This document shows positions 36,195-44,172 of a DNA stretch of 64,000 bases, piece by piece. The notes below the pieces were generated by a model. The model had not been told where the DNA came from and searched no databases. It worked only from the letters and a program-made list of their open reading frames with translations. Origin of the DNA: Microbacterium sp. Root166 (GTDB taxonomy: Bacteria > Actinomycetota > Actinomycetes > Actinomycetales > Microbacteriaceae). A program made the position numbers and the translations under genes. The stretch is taken from NCBI RefSeq assembly GCF_001427145.1, contig NZ_LMGL01000003.1, positions 388,879 through 452,878 on the forward strand. Reading direction: 5' to 3'. The first letter of the stretch is position 1, and each line of letters starts with the position of its first letter.

Positions 36195-37784
36195 TCAGTG
36201 GGTGTCTTCGGCTTCGATCTCGGTGCGGTCGCCCGACCACAGCGTGTGGAAGGTGCCGGGCTTGTCGATGCGCTGGTAGGTGTGCGCTCCGAAGAAGTCG
36301 CGCTGACCCTGCACCAGGGCGGCGGGCAGGCGCTCGGCGCGCAGGCCGTCGTAGTACGCCAGCGACGACGAGAAGGCGGGAGCCGGGATGCCGGCACCCG
36401 CGGCCGTCGAGACGATGCGGCGCCACGCGTCCTGGGCGCGGCCGAGCGCCTCGACGAAGTACGGCGCCGTGAGCAGCACGGGCAGCTCCGGGGTCTCGGC
36501 GTACGCGTCGGCGATGCGGTTGAGGAACTGCGCGCGGATGATGCAGCCGCCGCGCCAGATCTTCGACACCGCACCCAGATCGATCGACCAGTCGTACTCG
36601 GCCGCGCCGGCACGGATCTCGTCGAAGCCCTGCGAGTAGGCGACGATCTTCGACGCGTACAGCGCCAGGCGCACGTCCTCGATGAACGCGTCGGCGTCCT
36701 CGACCTGGAGGTCCTCGGCCGGGCCGGGCAGTCCGCCCGACACGGCGCGCTGCTCGGGGTGGCTCGAGAGCGAGCGGGCGAAGACGGCCTCGGCGATGCC
36801 GGAGACGGGCACGCCCAGGTTCAGCGCGGTCTGCACGGTCCAGGCGCCGGTGCCCTTGGCGCCGGCCTGGTCGAGGATCACGTCGACGAGCGGCTTGCCG
36901 GTCGCGGCATCCACCTGGCGCAGCACCTCGGCGGTGATCTCGATGAGGTACGACTCGAGCTCGCCCGCGTTCCACTCGGCGAAGACGTCGGCGATCTCGG
37001 CGGGGGACTTGCCGGTGCCGCGGCGGATGAGGTCGTACGCCTCGGCGATGAGCTGCATGTCGGCGTACTCGATGCCGTTGTGGACCATCTTCACGAAGTG
37101 GCCGGCGCCGTCGTGGCCGACGTGCGTCACACAGGGCTCGCCCTCGGCGACCGCGGCGATGGACTTCAGGATCGGTCCGAGCGTGACCCACGACTCGTCC
37201 GAGCCGCCGGGCATGATCGAGGGGCCGAGCAGTGCTCCCTCTTCGCCGCCGGAGATGCCGGCGCCGACGAAGTTGATGCCGGTCTCGCGCACGGCCTTCT
37301 CGCGGCGGATCGTGTCGGTGAAGAGGGCGTTGCCGCCGTCGACGATGATGTCGCCCGGCTCGAAGGCGTCCACGAGCGCGTCGATCACGGCATCCGTGCC
37401 GGCACCGGCCTTGACCATGATGATCGCGGTGCGGGGCTTCTGCAGCGACGCGGCGAACTCGGCGTAGGTGTAGGCGGGGACGAACTCGGCCTCGGGGTGC
37501 TCGGAGAGGACGATGTCGGTCTTCTCACGGCTGCGGTTGTAGATCGCGACCGTGTTGCCCTCGCGGCTGGCGAGGTTGCGGGCCAGGTTCGAGCCCATCA
37601 CGGCGAGGCCGACGACGCCGATGTTCGCGACGGCCGTTTCGGCGACGCCGGGACCGGTGGGCTCGGGAGCCGGGCGCGAGACGTCCTCGGGCGCGGGAGC
37701 ACCTTCGTGTTCGCGCGTCGAGCCGGGCTGGTCGTCGCGATCGGTAGAGATGTTCGTCGGCGCCGAGGGCTCGTTCGAAGACAC
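36195..37784 (-). CDS. gndA: 6-phosphogluconate dehydrogenase (decarboxylating)
   Basis: This 529-residue enzyme oxidises 6-phosphogluconate to ribulose 5-phosphate and CO2 with NADP+. The Rossmann loop is IGVVGLAVMGSNLARNLASR. The catalytic region has FVGAGISGGEEGALLGPSIM and HFVKMVHNGIEYADMQLIAE, with Lys and Asn-Glu in place. The C-terminal helical domain contains WRGGCIIRAQFLNRI and RDFFGAHTYQRIDKPG. A hydrophilic extension of about 45 residues (Pro, Glu, Thr rich) precedes the fold, unusual for this enzyme. The GTG at 37784 has AGGAG 5 nt upstream, and a TAGGCT -10 at 37819-37824 gives a leader of about 30 nt. Confidence 0.94.
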   Translation of the reverse strand: MSSNEPSAPTNISTDRDDQPGSTREHEGAPAPEDVSRPAPEPTGPGVAETAVANIGVVGLAVMGSNLARNLASREGNTVAIYNRSREKTDIVLSEHPEAEFVPAYTYAEFAASLQKPRTAIIMVKAGAGTDAVIDALVDAFEPGDIIVDGGNALFTDTIRREKAVRETGINFVGAGISGGEEGALLGPSIMPGGSDESWVTLGPILKSIAAVAEGEPCVTHVGHDGAGHFVKMVHNGIEYADMQLIAEAYDLIRRGTGKSPAEIADVFAEWNAGELESYLIEITAEVLRQVDAATGKPLVDVILDQAGAKGTGAWTVQTALNLGVPVSGIAEAVFARSLSSHPEQRAVSGGLPGPAEDLQVEDADAFIEDVRLALYASKIVAYSQGFDEIRAGAAEYDWSIDLGAVSKIWRGGCIIRAQFLNRIADAYAETPELPVLLTAPYFVEALGRAQDAWRRIVSTAAGAGIPAPAFSSSLAYYDGLRAERLPAALVQGQRDFFGAHTYQRIDKPGTFHTLWSGDRTEIEAEDTH

Positions 37785-37900
37785 ACGCACTCCTGAAGGT
37801 CGGGAAGGGAAGGGTTCCAGCCTAGAGTCTGGCGTGCTCGTGTTACGCGGGAAGTGCGGGATCCTCACCACCGCGCGGGCGGTGTTGTGAGGCGCGCCGA

Positions 37901-38023
37901 TCAGTCGCCGCGGTAGTTGGCGCGTCCCATCGACCAGAAGGCGGCGACCGTGAGGAGACCGCCGACGGCCGCCATCGCGCCGATCAGCCACAGCAGCGCG
38001 TGCGTCATGAAGCCGTGATCCAT
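37901..38023 (-). CDS. Small membrane protein, 40 residues, unknown
   Basis: This protein starts MDHGFMTHALLWLIGAMAAV and consists mainly of one hydrophobic helix, ending in a basic or polar tail (SMGRANYRGD). A GGAGGA Shine-Dalgarno precedes the ATG, and a TACGAT -10 (38058-38063) lies about 35 bp upstream, so expression looks genuine. I do not recognise the family. It is divergent from rplY and lies upstream of gndA on the same strand, though 116 bp separate it from the gndA start. Confidence 0.6.
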   Translation of the reverse strand: MDHGFMTHALLWLIGAMAAVGGLLTVAAFWSMGRANYRGD

Positions 38024-38057
38024 CAGTGTCCTCCGGGGTGGTTCGGGTGCGTTCCTC

Positions 38058-38063
38058 ATCGTA
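38058..38063 (-). promoter_or_regulatory. -10 (TACGAT) of the 40-residue membrane protein gene
   Basis: TACGAT on the minus strand would give a leader of about 28 nt with a clear Shine-Dalgarno. It lies back to back with the rplY -10. Confidence 0.5.
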
Positions 38064-38076
38064 GCGGCCCCCCTGG

Positions 38077-38082
38077 TAGACT
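38077..38082 (+). promoter_or_regulatory. -10 (TAGACT) of rplY
   Basis: TAGACT here implies a start near 38089 and a leader of about 190 nt before the rplY ATG, by far the longest leader inferred in the window. Confidence 0.55.
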
Positions 38083-38088
38083 CGGTGA

Positions 38089-38278
38089 TTGAACTTCGGC
38101 GAGGGATGCCTCGCGCCCGCCTGACGGCGGGATGCGGCATCCGTGATCGACGCGGTGGAGCGGGCCCCTGGGCTTTCCTCACGCGTGTGCGTTCGAGTCG
38201 AGACAAACCCCACATACCTGGGCCCGCCACCTGAGCGGACCCGCAATCAGAACGGGCGCACGCCCGCGAGGAGAAACC
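38089..38278 (+). promoter_or_regulatory. Long structured 5' leader of rplY
   Basis: The inferred leader holds nested inverted repeats: GGATGCC (38104-38110) with GGCATCC (38136-38142) enclosing CCCGCC/GGCGGG (38116-38121, 38126-38131). A long-range pair GCGGGCCC (38160-38167) with GGGCCCGC (38220-38227) follows, then a hairpin CGGGC/GCCCG (38253-38266) directly before the GAGGAG ribosome-binding site. Autogenous control by a ribosomal protein is possible; I cannot assign it to a known RNA family. Confidence 0.45.
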
Positions 38279-38917
38279 ATGTCGACTGAGTCCGACACCA
38301 AGGTCCACGCCGAAGTCCGCGAGAACTTCGGAAAGGGCTTCGCCCGCCGCCTGCGCGCCGCCGGCAAGATCCCCGCCGTCATCTACGGTCACGGCACCGA
38401 CCCGGTGCACGTCGCCCTTCCGGGCCACCAGATCGCGCTGCTCATCCGCCGCGCGAACGTCGTGCTCGAGCTCGACGTCAACGGTCGTCAGGAGCTCACC
38501 TTGGTCAAGGACGTCCAGAAGGACCCCGTGCACCAGATCATCGAGCACATCGACCTCCTCGTCGTGAAGAAGGGCGAGAAGGTCCAGGTCGACGTTCCCG
38601 TCACGCTCATCGGCGAGTCCGCCGCGGGCACCGTCGTCGCGCAGGACGCCAACACGGTCCTGCTCGAGGTCGAGGCCACGCACATCCCCGAGCGCGTCGA
38701 GCTCGACATCGAGGGCCTCGAAGAGGGCACCCACATCACCGCCGCCGACCTGAAGCTGCCCAAGGGCGCTTCGCTGGCCGTCGACCCCGAGACGCTGATC
38801 GTCGCGATCTCCGTCCCGTCCGGTGCCGCCGACGACGAGATCGCCGCCGCCGACGCTGCTGTCGCCGCCGAGCAGGCCGAGGCCACCGAGGCCGCGACCG
38901 AGGCAGAGTCCGAGTAA
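38279..38917 (+). CDS. rplY: 50S ribosomal protein L25 (general stress protein Ctc type)
   Basis: This 212-residue protein binds 5S rRNA in the large subunit. The N-terminal L25 domain has ENFGKGFARRLRAAGKIPAV and HGTDPVHVALPGHQIAL. The C-terminal TL5/CTC domain (about 100-185) includes VPVTLIGESAAGTVVAQD and PKGASLAVDPETLIVAI. It ends with an Ala/Glu-rich tail of about 25 residues, common in actinobacterial L25. The ATG has GAGGAG upstream. It precedes pth, the standard pairing. Confidence 0.95.
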   Translation: MSTESDTKVHAEVRENFGKGFARRLRAAGKIPAVIYGHGTDPVHVALPGHQIALLIRRANVVLELDVNGRQELTLVKDVQKDPVHQIIEHIDLLVVKKGEKVQVDVPVTLIGESAAGTVVAQDANTVLLEVEATHIPERVELDIEGLEEGTHITAADLKLPKGASLAVDPETLIVAISVPSGAADDEIAAADAAVAAEQAEATEAATEAESE

Positions 38918-38936
38918 GCACCGCTGCATCATTCGA

Positions 38937-38973
38937 CGAAGCCCGTCCCCGATACTTGAGGGGGCGGGCTTCG
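38937..38973 (+). terminator. Hairpin between rplY and pth
   Basis: CGAAGCCCGTCCCC (38937-38950) pairs with GGGGGCGGGCTTCG (38960-38973), 14 positions with one T-G wobble and a 9-nt loop. It would end or attenuate rplY transcription before pth. Confidence 0.7.
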
Positions 38974-38994
38974 CCGTCGGAAGGGCAAGGGCAG

Positions 38995-39579
38995 ATGGCA
39001 CAGGCGTGGCTGATCGTGGGGCTCGGAAATCCGGGACCCCGCTACGAGCTCACCCGTCACAACGTCGGCCAGATGGTGCTCGACGAGCTGGCAGCGCGCC
39101 GGGGCGAGGGCTTCCGCGCCCACAAGGCGAACGCGCGCGTCGCCGAGACCTGGCTGCGCCCCGGCGGAGCCAAGCTCATCCTCGCCAAGCCCAACACGTT
39201 CATGAACGTCTCGGGCGGACCGGTCGCCGGCCTCGCGAAGTTCTACGGCGTCGAGCCCGAGCACGTGGTCGTGGTCCACGATGAGCTCGACATCCCCTTC
39301 GACACCATCAAGCTCAAGACCGGCGGCGGGCACGGCGGCCACAACGGCGTCCGCGACGTGGCGAAGGCGCTGGACTCCGGCGAGTTCGCTCGCGTGCGCG
39401 TGGGGATCGGGCGCCCGCCCGGCCGCCAGGATCCCGCGGACTGGGTGCTCGATCCGTTCGGCGCCACCGAGCGCAAGAATCTGCCCATCCTGCTGGGCGA
39501 TGCGGCCGACGCGGTCGAGCAGCTCGTCGACGAAGGACTCCTCGCGGCGCAGCAGAAGCACCACGCCCCGCGCGGCTGA
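38995..39579 (+). CDS. pth: Peptidyl-tRNA hydrolase
   Basis: This 194-residue enzyme releases tRNA from prematurely dissociated peptidyl-tRNA. The catalytic His is in LTRHNVGQMVLDELA, after LIVGLGNPGPRYE. NTFMNVSGGPV, VVHDELDIPFDTIKLK and GGGHGGHNGVRD give the remaining conserved Asn, Asp and Gly-rich segments. Length is normal. I chose the ATG at 38995 (MAQAWLIVGLG); a longer frame upstream runs through the rplY terminator. The stop codon is in an inverted repeat shared with the convergent gene. Confidence 0.95.
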   Translation: MAQAWLIVGLGNPGPRYELTRHNVGQMVLDELAARRGEGFRAHKANARVAETWLRPGGAKLILAKPNTFMNVSGGPVAGLAKFYGVEPEHVVVVHDELDIPFDTIKLKTGGGHGGHNGVRDVAKALDSGEFARVRVGIGRPPGRQDPADWVLDPFGATERKNLPILLGDAADAVEQLVDEGLLAAQQKHHAPRG

Positions 39580-39610
39580 CCACGCGTCGTCGAGGTCGGC
39601 CGGTCAGCCG
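39573..39610. terminator. Inverted repeat spanning the pth and convergent-gene stops
   Basis: CGGCTGACC (39573-39581) and GGTCAGCCG (39602-39610) are perfect 9-bp arms separated by 20 nt. The pth TGA and the facing stop codon are in the arms. Confidence 0.5.
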
Positions 39611-40335
39611 CCGATGCTGGACGCGATTCCGGCGGTCAGGAAGCTCCACAGGACGACGGAGAAGACGATCGGCCCGACCGCGGCGACCACGATCGCCGCG
39701 ATGCCCGCGCCGCGGCCTCGCCGCTTCACGGCGGCGATGATGCCCTGCACGATCGCCCACACGCCGAGGACGGTGCCGATCCAGAAGGCGATCTCGCCGA
39801 GGAGCACCCACCCGCGCACCGGCGAGAGGTAGGACAGGTCGAAGTCGGCTTCCAGCGGCATCATCGCCATCCGATCGCCCGTGCCGAGGCCGGCGTTGAA
39901 TCCGGCGACCGCCGCGGCGATGGCCGCTCCGACGACGGCGAGGAGGGCGAGGATCAGCGCGACGACGCCGAGCGCGCGCCCGCCGGCAGGCGGTGCGGCG
40001 ACGAAAAGCGGGGCATACGACGGAGCACCGGTGGCAGGCTGGACTCCCGCCGGGTACGCCGCGACGGTTCCTGGCGGGTAGATCGGGTTCACGGCTGGCG
40101 CGGGGTAGCCCGTGGGCACCGCATGGCCGGACTGCGGCGCGGGACCTGGGGATGCCGGGTAGCCGTAGCCCGTCGGGGCTGCGTATCCGGGCTGCGGGAC
40201 AGGCGTCCCGAAGGGCGCGGCGCCCGGCGGCGCCCAGGGAGCGGCGTGCGGGGTCGCGGGCGCTCCCGCAACCGGCGCGGGCGGGATCTGCACGGGCGGA
40301 GAATCCGGGGTGGCCTGGTCGGCGGGGTCGCTCAC
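39604..40335 (-). CDS. Proline-rich membrane protein, DUF4190-like
   Basis: This 243-residue protein has a disordered N-terminal half rich in Pro, Ala, Gly and Tyr (repeated PGYAAPTGYGYPASPG-like units, about 1-115), then three or four hydrophobic segments (about 119-143, 172-198 and 210-238). Such Pro/Tyr-rich tails in front of small membrane domains are common in actinobacteria; function is unknown. The GTG start is placed by a -10 hexamer 6 nt upstream. It is convergent with pth and divergent from mfd. Confidence 0.75.
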   Translation of the reverse strand: MSDPADQATPDSPPVQIPPAPVAGAPATPHAAPWAPPGAAPFGTPVPQPGYAAPTGYGYPASPGPAPQSGHAVPTGYPAPAVNPIYPPGTVAAYPAGVQPATGAPSYAPLFVAAPPAGGRALGVVALILALLAVVGAAIAAAVAGFNAGLGTGDRMAMMPLEADFDLSYLSPVRGWVLLGEIAFWIGTVLGVWAIVQGIIAAVKRRGRGAGIAAIVVAAVGPIVFSVVLWSFLTAGIASSIGG

Positions 40336-40341
40336 GCGTTC

Positions 40342-40347
40342 ATCCTA
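40342..40347 (-). promoter_or_regulatory. Leaderless-type -10 (TAGGAT) of the proline-rich protein gene
   Basis: On the minus strand TAGGAT lies 6 nt from the GTG at 40335. Confidence 0.6.
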
Positions 40348-40354
40348 GGAGCCC

Positions 40355-40445
40355 GGTGCCGCGGCACCCGGCGTCTTCTTCCCGATGAACGGTCGCAACA
40401 CGCCGTCAGGGCCCGGGCGGAACGGCGTGTCGCGTCCGTTCGGAC
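40355..40445. repeat. Three inverted repeats upstream of mfd
   Basis: GGTGCCGCGGCACC (40355-40368) is a perfect 14-bp palindrome. CACGCCGT (40399-40406) pairs with ACGGCGTG (40422-40429), 8-bp arms with a 15-nt spacer. GTCCG/CGGAC (40434-40445) is a third short palindrome. They fill the gap between two divergent leaderless promoters. Confidence 0.6.
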
Positions 40446-40483
40446 GAAGACAGGGCGACGAGCCCGGTGTCGGGGCCTGCGCT

Positions 40484-40489
40484 TAGACT
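40484..40489 (+). promoter_or_regulatory. Leaderless-type -10 (TAGACT) of mfd
   Basis: TAGACT lies 6 nt before the GTG at 40496. Confidence 0.65.
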
Positions 40490-40495
40490 CGTCCG

Positions 40496-43400
40496 GTGAC
40501 AGTTCCCGGGATCGTGCGCGCCCTCGAGCAGGCAGAGTCGTTCCGGGATGCGGTGGCCGCGTCCTCTGTCGACGCCGACTTCTCGCTCGTCGAAGGCCTG
40601 GGTGCCCCCCTGCTCGCGGCGCTCATCGAACGCCGCCGCGCCGCAGGCAAGCCGCCGATCGTGCTGCTGGTCACCCCGACCGGCCGGCGCGCAGAGTCGC
40701 TCGGCCCCGCGCTCGGTGCGCTCCTTCCCGGCGCCGAGGTGCTGCACTTCCCCGCCTGGGAGACCCTGCCGCACGAACGCCTCAGCCCCAGCGCCGAGAT
40801 CGTCGGCACCCGGCTCGAAGTGCTCGGACGCATCGCGCGCTGGGATGCCTCGACACCGCTCGTCATCACGGCGTCGGTGCGCGGCGCGATCCAGCCGCTC
40901 GCCGCCGGGCTCACCGACGTGCCGCCGGTGCAGCTCACCGTCGGCGGACGCGGCCACGACCTGGGCGAGGTCTCGCTGCGACTGGTCGAGCTGGCCTACC
41001 ACCGCGTCGACATGGTCTCGCGCCGCGGCGAGTTCGCCGTGCGCGGCGGCATCCTCGACGTCTTTCCGCCGACCGCGGCGCACCCGTACCGCATCGAGTT
41101 CTTCGGCGACGAGGTCGATCAGATCCGCGCCTTCTCGGTCGCCGATCAGCGCTCGCTTCCCGGTGAGGTGCGCGAGGTCGCGCTGATCGCCAGTCGGGAG
41201 CTGCTGCTCACCCAGGCGGTGCGCGACCGCGCCCGCGATCTCAAGACCGACTTCCCGGGCCTGGCGGGGATGCTCGAGAAGATGTCCGAGGGGATCCCCG
41301 TCGAGGGCATGGAGTCGCTCCTTCCCGCCGTCGTCGATCGCCTCGTGACGCTCGCGGACTATCTGCCCGAGCACGCGGCGATCGCCCTCGTCGAGCCCGA
41401 GCGCGCCGTCACCCGCGCGATCACGCTCGGCGACACGAACCGCGAGTTCCTCGAGGCGGCCTGGAGCGCGGCGACCGCGGGCGCCCAGACCCCCATCGAT
41501 CTCGGTGCCGGCGATTTCCTCACGCTGCCGGCGCTGCGCGAGGCGGCGCACGCTCGCGGCGACGTGTGGTGGACGCTGAGCGCATTCGACTCGGGAGAAG
41601 CGGATGCCGCGGCCGAGGGCCTGCTCGACGCCGACATCGACGTGGCTCTTCAGGCCGCTGCCGTGGTGCGGGTCGCTGCCAATCCGGTGCCGTCGTTCCA
41701 GGGCAACGTCGACGGTGCCACGGCGCACGTCGCCCAGCTGCTGGCGGACGGCTGGAGCGTCGTGGTCGCGGCATCCGGAACCGGACTCGTGGAGCGCGCC
41801 CGCGATGTGCTCGCAGAGCGCGACATCGCCGCGCGACGCGTCGACGAGGTCCTCACCGCGCCCGAGCCGGGCGTCGCCCACATCGTGCTGTCGGTGCTCG
41901 AGCGAGGCTTCGAGGTGCCCGATGCCAAGCTCGCGGTGCTCACCGAGACCGAGTTCTACGGCCGCACGATCGGCGGCGACCAGCGCGTCGTCAAGAAGCT
42001 GGCGTCGCGGCGCAAGAACGTCGTCGACCCGCTGCAGCTGAAGGCAGGCGACCACGTCGTCCATGCCACGCACGGCATCGGCCGGTTCGTCGAGATGACG
42101 CAGCGCGAGGTGTCCAGCGGCGGCCGCAACGCGGTCAAGAGCATGCGCGAGTACCTCGTGCTCGAGTACGCGCCGTCCAAGCGCGGGCACCCCGGCGACA
42201 AGCTCTACGTGCCCACGGATCAGCTGGACCTGCTGTCGAAGTACGTCGGCGGCGAGGCGCCGAGTCTGTCCAAGATGGGCGGCAGCGACTGGGCCGCGGC
42301 GAAGGGCCGCGCACGCAAGGCGGTGCGCGACATCGCCGTCGAGCTCGTGAAGCTCTACTCGGCGCGCATGTCGGCCAAGGGCTACGCGTTCGGTCCCGAC
42401 ACACCCTGGCAGCGCGAGCTGGAGGAGGCGTTCCCGTTCGCCGAGACCCCCGACCAGCTGCAGACGATCGACGAGATCAAGGCCGACATGGAGAAGCCGA
42501 TCCCGATGGACCGGCTGCTGTCGGGCGACGTCGGCTTCGGCAAGACCGAGGTCGCCGTCCGGGCAGCGTTCAAAGCCATCCAGGAGGGCAAGCAGGTCGC
42601 GATGCTCGTCCCGACGACGCTGCTGGTCAAGCAGCACCTCGAGACGTTCACCGAGCGCTTCGCCGGGTTCCCGGTCAAGGTGAAGGCGCTCTCGCGCTTC
42701 CAGACCGACAAGCAGGCACGCGAGGTCGTCGACGGCCTCGCCGACGGCACCGTCGACATGGTGATCGGCACGCACCGCATCCTCACCGAGAAGGTCCACT
42801 TCAAGGACCTCGGGCTCATGATCATCGACGAGGAGCAGCGCTTCGGCGTCGAGCACAAGGACACGCTGAAGAAGCTCAAGACCAACGTCGACATCCTCGC
42901 GATGAGCGCGACGCCGATCCCGCGCACGCTCGAGATGGCGGTGACGGGCATCCGTGAGATGTCGACGCTGCAGACGCCTCCGGAAGACCGGCATCCGATC
43001 CTCTCGTTCGTGGGCCCGCGCAACGACAAGCAGATCGCCGCCGCGATCCGCCGGGAGCTGCTGCGCGAGGGACAGGTGTTCTTCGTGCACAACCGGGTCT
43101 CGTCGATCCAGCGCGTGGCCGCCGAGCTCGCCGAGCTGATCCCCGAGGCGCGCATCGCCGTCGCCCACGGGCAGATGGGCGAGCACGCGCTCGAAGAGGT
43201 CGTGGACGCGTTCTGGGAGCGTCGCTTCGACGTGCTGGTGTGCACCACGATCGTCGAGACCGGCCTGGACATCTCCAACGCGAACACGATCATCATCGAT
43301 CGCGCCGACAAGTACGGCCTGTCGCAGCTGCACCAGCTGCGCGGCCGCGTCGGACGCGCCCGAGAGCGGGCCTACGCCTACTTCCTGTACGACGAGATGA

Positions 43401-44107
43401 AGCCGCTGTCCGAGACCGCCGCCGACCGGCTCGAGACGATCGCGGTCAACAACGACCTCGGCAGCGGCATGCAGGTGGCGCTCAAGGATCTCGAGCTGCG
43501 CGGTGCGGGAAACCTCCTCGGCGCCGAGCAGGCCGGGCACATCGCCGGCGTCGGCTTCGACCTCTACCTGCGCATGATCGGCGAGGCCGTGTCGGCCTTC
43601 CGCGGCGACGAGGTCGAGGGCCCGACCGAGCTCCGCCTCGAGCTTCCGGTGCAGGCGCGCATCCCCGAGTCGTACATCGACAGTGAGCGACTGCGGCTCG
43701 AGGCCTACCAGAAGCTCTCGGCCGCGGCATCCGTCGCCGCCAAGGACGACGCGCTCGACCTCGTGGTCGACGAGCTGACCGACCGCTACGGCGACCTGCC
43801 GGCCGATGTCGAGGGACTGCTGGCCGTCGCCCGGCTGCGGCGCCGGGCGGCGCAGTCGGGCCTGGCCGACGTCGTCGCGATGGGGCCGAACCTGCGCATC
43901 GCGCCGGCGGACCTTCCCGACTCGATGCGCGTGCGCCTGCAGCGGCTCTACCCGAAGGCGAAGCTGCTCGCGGGCGGTGACGCGCTCGTGGTCCCGCTGC
44001 CCACGGTCGACGGCGAGCGCGTGTCCGATGCCCAGCTCATCGCGTGGGTCGGCCAGCTGCTCGACCAGCTGTGGCCCGTGAAGGATGCCGCAACCGCGAG
44101 CGCCTGA
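40496..44107 (+). CDS. mfd: Transcription-repair coupling factor
   Basis: This 1203-residue ATP-dependent translocase displaces RNA polymerase stalled at DNA lesions and recruits UvrA. The N-terminal UvrB-like domains include FPAWETLPHERLSPSAEIVG and RRGEFAVRGGILDVFPP. The RNA-polymerase-interaction domain is around GDHVVHATHGIGRFVEM. The RecG-like motor has Walker A GDVGFGKT at 677-684 and DEEQ at 778-781, and later LHQLRGRVGRARERAYAYF. The TRCF C-terminal domain has VDELTDRYGDLP. Length is typical. Confidence 0.97.
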   Translation: MTVPGIVRALEQAESFRDAVAASSVDADFSLVEGLGAPLLAALIERRRAAGKPPIVLLVTPTGRRAESLGPALGALLPGAEVLHFPAWETLPHERLSPSAEIVGTRLEVLGRIARWDASTPLVITASVRGAIQPLAAGLTDVPPVQLTVGGRGHDLGEVSLRLVELAYHRVDMVSRRGEFAVRGGILDVFPPTAAHPYRIEFFGDEVDQIRAFSVADQRSLPGEVREVALIASRELLLTQAVRDRARDLKTDFPGLAGMLEKMSEGIPVEGMESLLPAVVDRLVTLADYLPEHAAIALVEPERAVTRAITLGDTNREFLEAAWSAATAGAQTPIDLGAGDFLTLPALREAAHARGDVWWTLSAFDSGEADAAAEGLLDADIDVALQAAAVVRVAANPVPSFQGNVDGATAHVAQLLADGWSVVVAASGTGLVERARDVLAERDIAARRVDEVLTAPEPGVAHIVLSVLERGFEVPDAKLAVLTETEFYGRTIGGDQRVVKKLASRRKNVVDPLQLKAGDHVVHATHGIGRFVEMTQREVSSGGRNAVKSMREYLVLEYAPSKRGHPGDKLYVPTDQLDLLSKYVGGEAPSLSKMGGSDWAAAKGRARKAVRDIAVELVKLYSARMSAKGYAFGPDTPWQRELEEAFPFAETPDQLQTIDEIKADMEKPIPMDRLLSGDVGFGKTEVAVRAAFKAIQEGKQVAMLVPTTLLVKQHLETFTERFAGFPVKVKALSRFQTDKQAREVVDGLADGTVDMVIGTHRILTEKVHFKDLGLMIIDEEQRFGVEHKDTLKKLKTNVDILAMSATPIPRTLEMAVTGIREMSTLQTPPEDRHPILSFVGPRNDKQIAAAIRRELLREGQVFFVHNRVSSIQRVAAELAELIPEARIAVAHGQMGEHALEEVVDAFWERRFDVLVCTTIVETGLDISNANTIIIDRADKYGLSQLHQLRGRVGRARERAYAYFLYDEMKPLSETAADRLETIAVNNDLGSGMQVALKDLELRGAGNLLGAEQAGHIAGVGFDLYLRMIGEAVSAFRGDEVEGPTELRLELPVQARIPESYIDSERLRLEAYQKLSAAASVAAKDDALDLVVDELTDRYGDLPADVEGLLAVARLRRRAAQSGLADVVAMGPNLRIAPADLPDSMRVRLQRLYPKAKLLAGGDALVVPLPTVDGERVSDAQLIAWVGQLLDQLWPVKDAATASA

Positions 44108-44139
44108 ATCCCCCCGATCACCCCGCAAGAGCCGCCCGC

Positions 44140-44145
44140 TACGCT
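44140..44145 (+). promoter_or_regulatory. -10 (TACGCT) of the hexapeptide-repeat gene
   Basis: TACGCT gives a start near 44152 and a leader of about 20 nt containing GGGAG before the ATG at 44173. Confidence 0.5.
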
Positions 44146-44172
44146 GGCAGCGACCCACCGACGGGAGCACCG

